Of a DNA stretch of 64,000 bases, positions 62,523 to 64,000 are shown piece after piece. The stretch is from a virus. The stretch covers positions 1 through 64,000 of IMG/VR virus record IMGVR_UViG_3300038560_000007; one strand, given 5' to 3'. Both the position numbers and the translations under genes were made by a program. Each line of letters starts with the position of its first letter. Positions within the stretch are counted from its first letter, which is position 1. The notes beneath the pieces are model-generated. The model made no database searches, was not told the origin of the DNA, and saw only the letters and a list, made by a program, of their open reading frames with translations.

Positions 62523-62942
62523 CTACTGCCTCTCCGCTGCGGAGGGAATCTCCGCCTGCGGCAGAGCGGCCTTGGCACGATCGAGGAAGCTAGGACTAGG
62601 ATCCTTAGCCTTCTCGGCCTCTTCAGCCTCCTGAGCCTTGGTAGTCCCTACAGCCTCACCCGGCGTGACTGACACCGTCGTTGGATAGGACTCACCCTTG
62701 TGAACGAGACCAGCCTCAGCCTCGTCCTCCTCTTCCTCATCATCCTCAGTGACGGTGTCTGGATGTGCCAGAGCCAAGTCCTCATCACTAAGAGGGTTCC
62801 CAGTAACATGGTCACCCTCGAAGTAGACCGGCTGAGCCGTCCCCGCGCCTTCGGAGCGCAGAACCTTACTGAGAAGACGGAACATCTTCTTCTCAGCAGC
62901 CTCGGATGTAGCGTGCCCCTCGGCACGCAAACTCCATGGCAT
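62523..62942 (-). CDS. acidic structural-region protein, 139 aa
   Basis: MPWSLRAEGHATSEAAEKKM, then a very acidic stretch (TVTEDDEEEEDEAEAGLVHK) and a Glu/Lys-rich C-terminus. It lies between structural genes; a scaffolding-like or minor head role is possible. RBS AAGGAGGTATCG. Confidence 0.72.
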   Translation of the reverse strand: MPWSLRAEGHATSEAAEKKMFRLLSKVLRSEGAGTAQPVYFEGDHVTGNPLSDEDLALAHPDTVTEDDEEEEDEAEAGLVHKGESYPTTVSVTPGEAVGTTKAQEAEEAEKAKDPSPSFLDRAKAALPQAEIPSAAERQ

Positions 62943-62952
62943 CGATACCTCC

Positions 62953-63762
62953 TTACAGAGCCGTGACGCAGTGGTTGGCGGTGAAGGTTGCAGACCCCGG
63001 CGTGCCGCTCACGATCGCGATCACGTAATACGGGGCCTTGACAGCAACCTCCTTGATGGCGACGTACGCGCCTGCGGCCGAGGTCACGTACGAATCCACA
63101 GGGTCTCCCCCGAAGAACGGAAGAGGGTTCGTAGACACGTTGTACGGAAGCCCCGTAAGGCTCCAGTAGATCTCGAATACCGGAGTCGTGAACGTATCAG
63201 CTGTCACGTTCAGCATGATCGCCAACCGAGAGACAGGCATGGGAGCCTGCTCACTCGGGACCGTTGGCACTGCCGTGATCGCTGAATACGTAGTCGTCGT
63301 AGCCTGCGCGAAGACCGCCGCCAGGGTCGTTGAAGCGACTGCCCCGAAGACGGGAACGCCTCCGACTGCAGAGCTAGCACCCAGAACGAACCCGTCCGGA
63401 GTACCAGAGGCTGCATAACCTGAAGGCATCGCCTGCGCGGTGAACGTGTACGCACCTGTCGTCCACGTCAGTCGGTAGTACGGAGCCTTACAGGTAACAG
63501 TCTTGATGACTTGACCGAGACCGTTCGTGAGCGCTGTGATGTTGACGAATGTGTCCTTCGGATCGGCGGAGTAGAAGTTCACTCCGTCGAAGGACCACTG
63601 CACTTCGAACGTAAGCGTACCGCTCGTGTAGGCAGTGACGTTGACGAGGACAGAGAACGTCGAGGAACCGTAAGGCGCCTCGAGAGCCGCTGTCGCACCT
63701 GAAGCCGAGACGACCGTCGACGGGACGATCGTATCGGCCCAGGCATTGCTTACTCCTGGCAC
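62953..63762 (-). CDS. tandem beta-sandwich structural protein, 269 aa
   Basis: GTG start after CTAGGAGGGTTC. Two related beta-sandwich halves (LTFEVQWSFDGVNFYSADPK and later PVFEIYWSLTGLPYNVSTNP), each ending KEVAVKAPYYVIAIV or KTVTCKAPYYRLTW. Such domains form head-decoration or minor fibre proteins. The C-terminus closely resembles the partial gene at 63771-64000, so a tandem duplication is present. Confidence 0.8.
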   Translation of the reverse strand: MPGVSNAWADTIVPSTVVSASGATAALEAPYGSSTFSVLVNVTAYTSGTLTFEVQWSFDGVNFYSADPKDTFVNITALTNGLGQVIKTVTCKAPYYRLTWTTGAYTFTAQAMPSGYAASGTPDGFVLGASSAVGGVPVFGAVASTTLAAVFAQATTTTYSAITAVPTVPSEQAPMPVSRLAIMLNVTADTFTTPVFEIYWSLTGLPYNVSTNPLPFFGGDPVDSYVTSAAGAYVAIKEVAVKAPYYVIAIVSGTPGSATFTANHCVTAL

Positions 63763-63770
63763 GAACCCTC

Positions 63771-64000
63771 CTAGAAAGCCGTAGGAATGGCGTCGACAGT
63801 GAACGTTGCCGTCCCCGGCGTCCCGACAGTCATAGCAACGACGAAGAACGGTGCCTTTACGGCCAGTTCCTTGATCGCCGTAAACGCGCCGGCCTGACTG
63901 GCAAAGATGTCCGTTGGGTCAGCATGCAGGATATTACCTACACCTCCAACGCCGGTTGGTACCCACAGAACCTCGAATTGTGGCGAGGCAGTCCAGGTGT
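63771..64000 (-). CDS. beta-sandwich structural protein, C-terminal part (runs off the window)
   Basis: The visible end reads QAGAFTAIKELAVKAPFFVV, then AMTVGTPGTATFTVDAIPTA and F, parallel to the C-terminus of the gene at 62953. The 5' end lies beyond 64000. It is probably a paralog of its neighbour. Confidence 0.8.
   Translation of the reverse strand, partial: TWTASPQFEVLWVPTGVGGVGNILHADPTDIFASQAGAFTAIKELAVKAPFFVVAMTVGTPGTATFTVDAIPTAF

Overview
The window is 64 kb of a tailed double-stranded DNA phage with siphovirus-type tail genes. Its host is most likely an actinomycete: it encodes an Lsr2-type nucleoid protein, a DUF3631 ATPase, a DUF6131-like membrane peptide and a ReqiPepy6 gp37-like tail hub, and it has many GTG/TTG starts and medium-high GC. 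No terminase, portal or capsid gene is visible; those probably lie past the right edge.

Layout. Positions 1-40261 run on the + strand and hold about 100 tightly packed early and middle genes, most of them small and unknown. Stop and start codons often overlap as ATGA, GTGA or TGATG. Ten near-identical promoters (TTGCTT-like or TAGCTT -35, 17-18 bp spacer, TATATAATAG -10, conserved GAAGTATA-like start region) divide this strand into transcription units. Positions 64000-40325 run on the - strand and hold head-tail connectors, tail proteins, a 1247-residue tape measure protein, tail hub and fibre proteins, and a lysis-like block at the convergent end.

RNA content is the striking part. Between 1.2 and 7.6 kb, nine type II hammerhead ribozymes fill the gaps between consecutive small genes, often from within a few bases of one stop codon to just before the next ribosome-binding site. 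At least two further gaps carry apparent ribozyme remnants. The array looks like a self-processing operon that cuts itself into single-gene mRNAs, each with a hairpin at both ends. At 19.15-19.70 kb a strong promoter opens onto about 550 nt without a credible gene, made of six tandem clamp-closed RNA domains. The first of these shares its closing helix with two more RNA elements in front of genes at 14.4 and 21.2 kb. A tRNA-like gene at 32.7 kb has good D and T arms but no pairable anticodon arm.

Protein systems. FolE, QueD, QueE and a DpdA-type transglycosylase (26-36 kb) point to 7-deazaguanine modification of the phage DNA; no QueC is present in the window. A recombination and replication block (29.9-39 kb) has a Cas4/RecB-like nuclease, a Sak4-like ATPase, an SSB-like protein and a uracil-DNA glycosylase fused to DNA polymerase I, followed by a RuvC-like protein that has lost its first catalytic Asp. 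SNF2 and DUF3631 ATPases lie further left. Four paralogous small proteins (genes at 238, 2024, 4907 and 20690) sit in units headed by promoters with a shared AAGATCTTGAA box upstream, which suggests a self-regulating family. Two secreted proteins (27.1 and 28.7 kb) lie among the middle genes.

All calls come from reading the sequence. Names of unknown proteins are descriptive, and small overlapping genes carry lower confidence.
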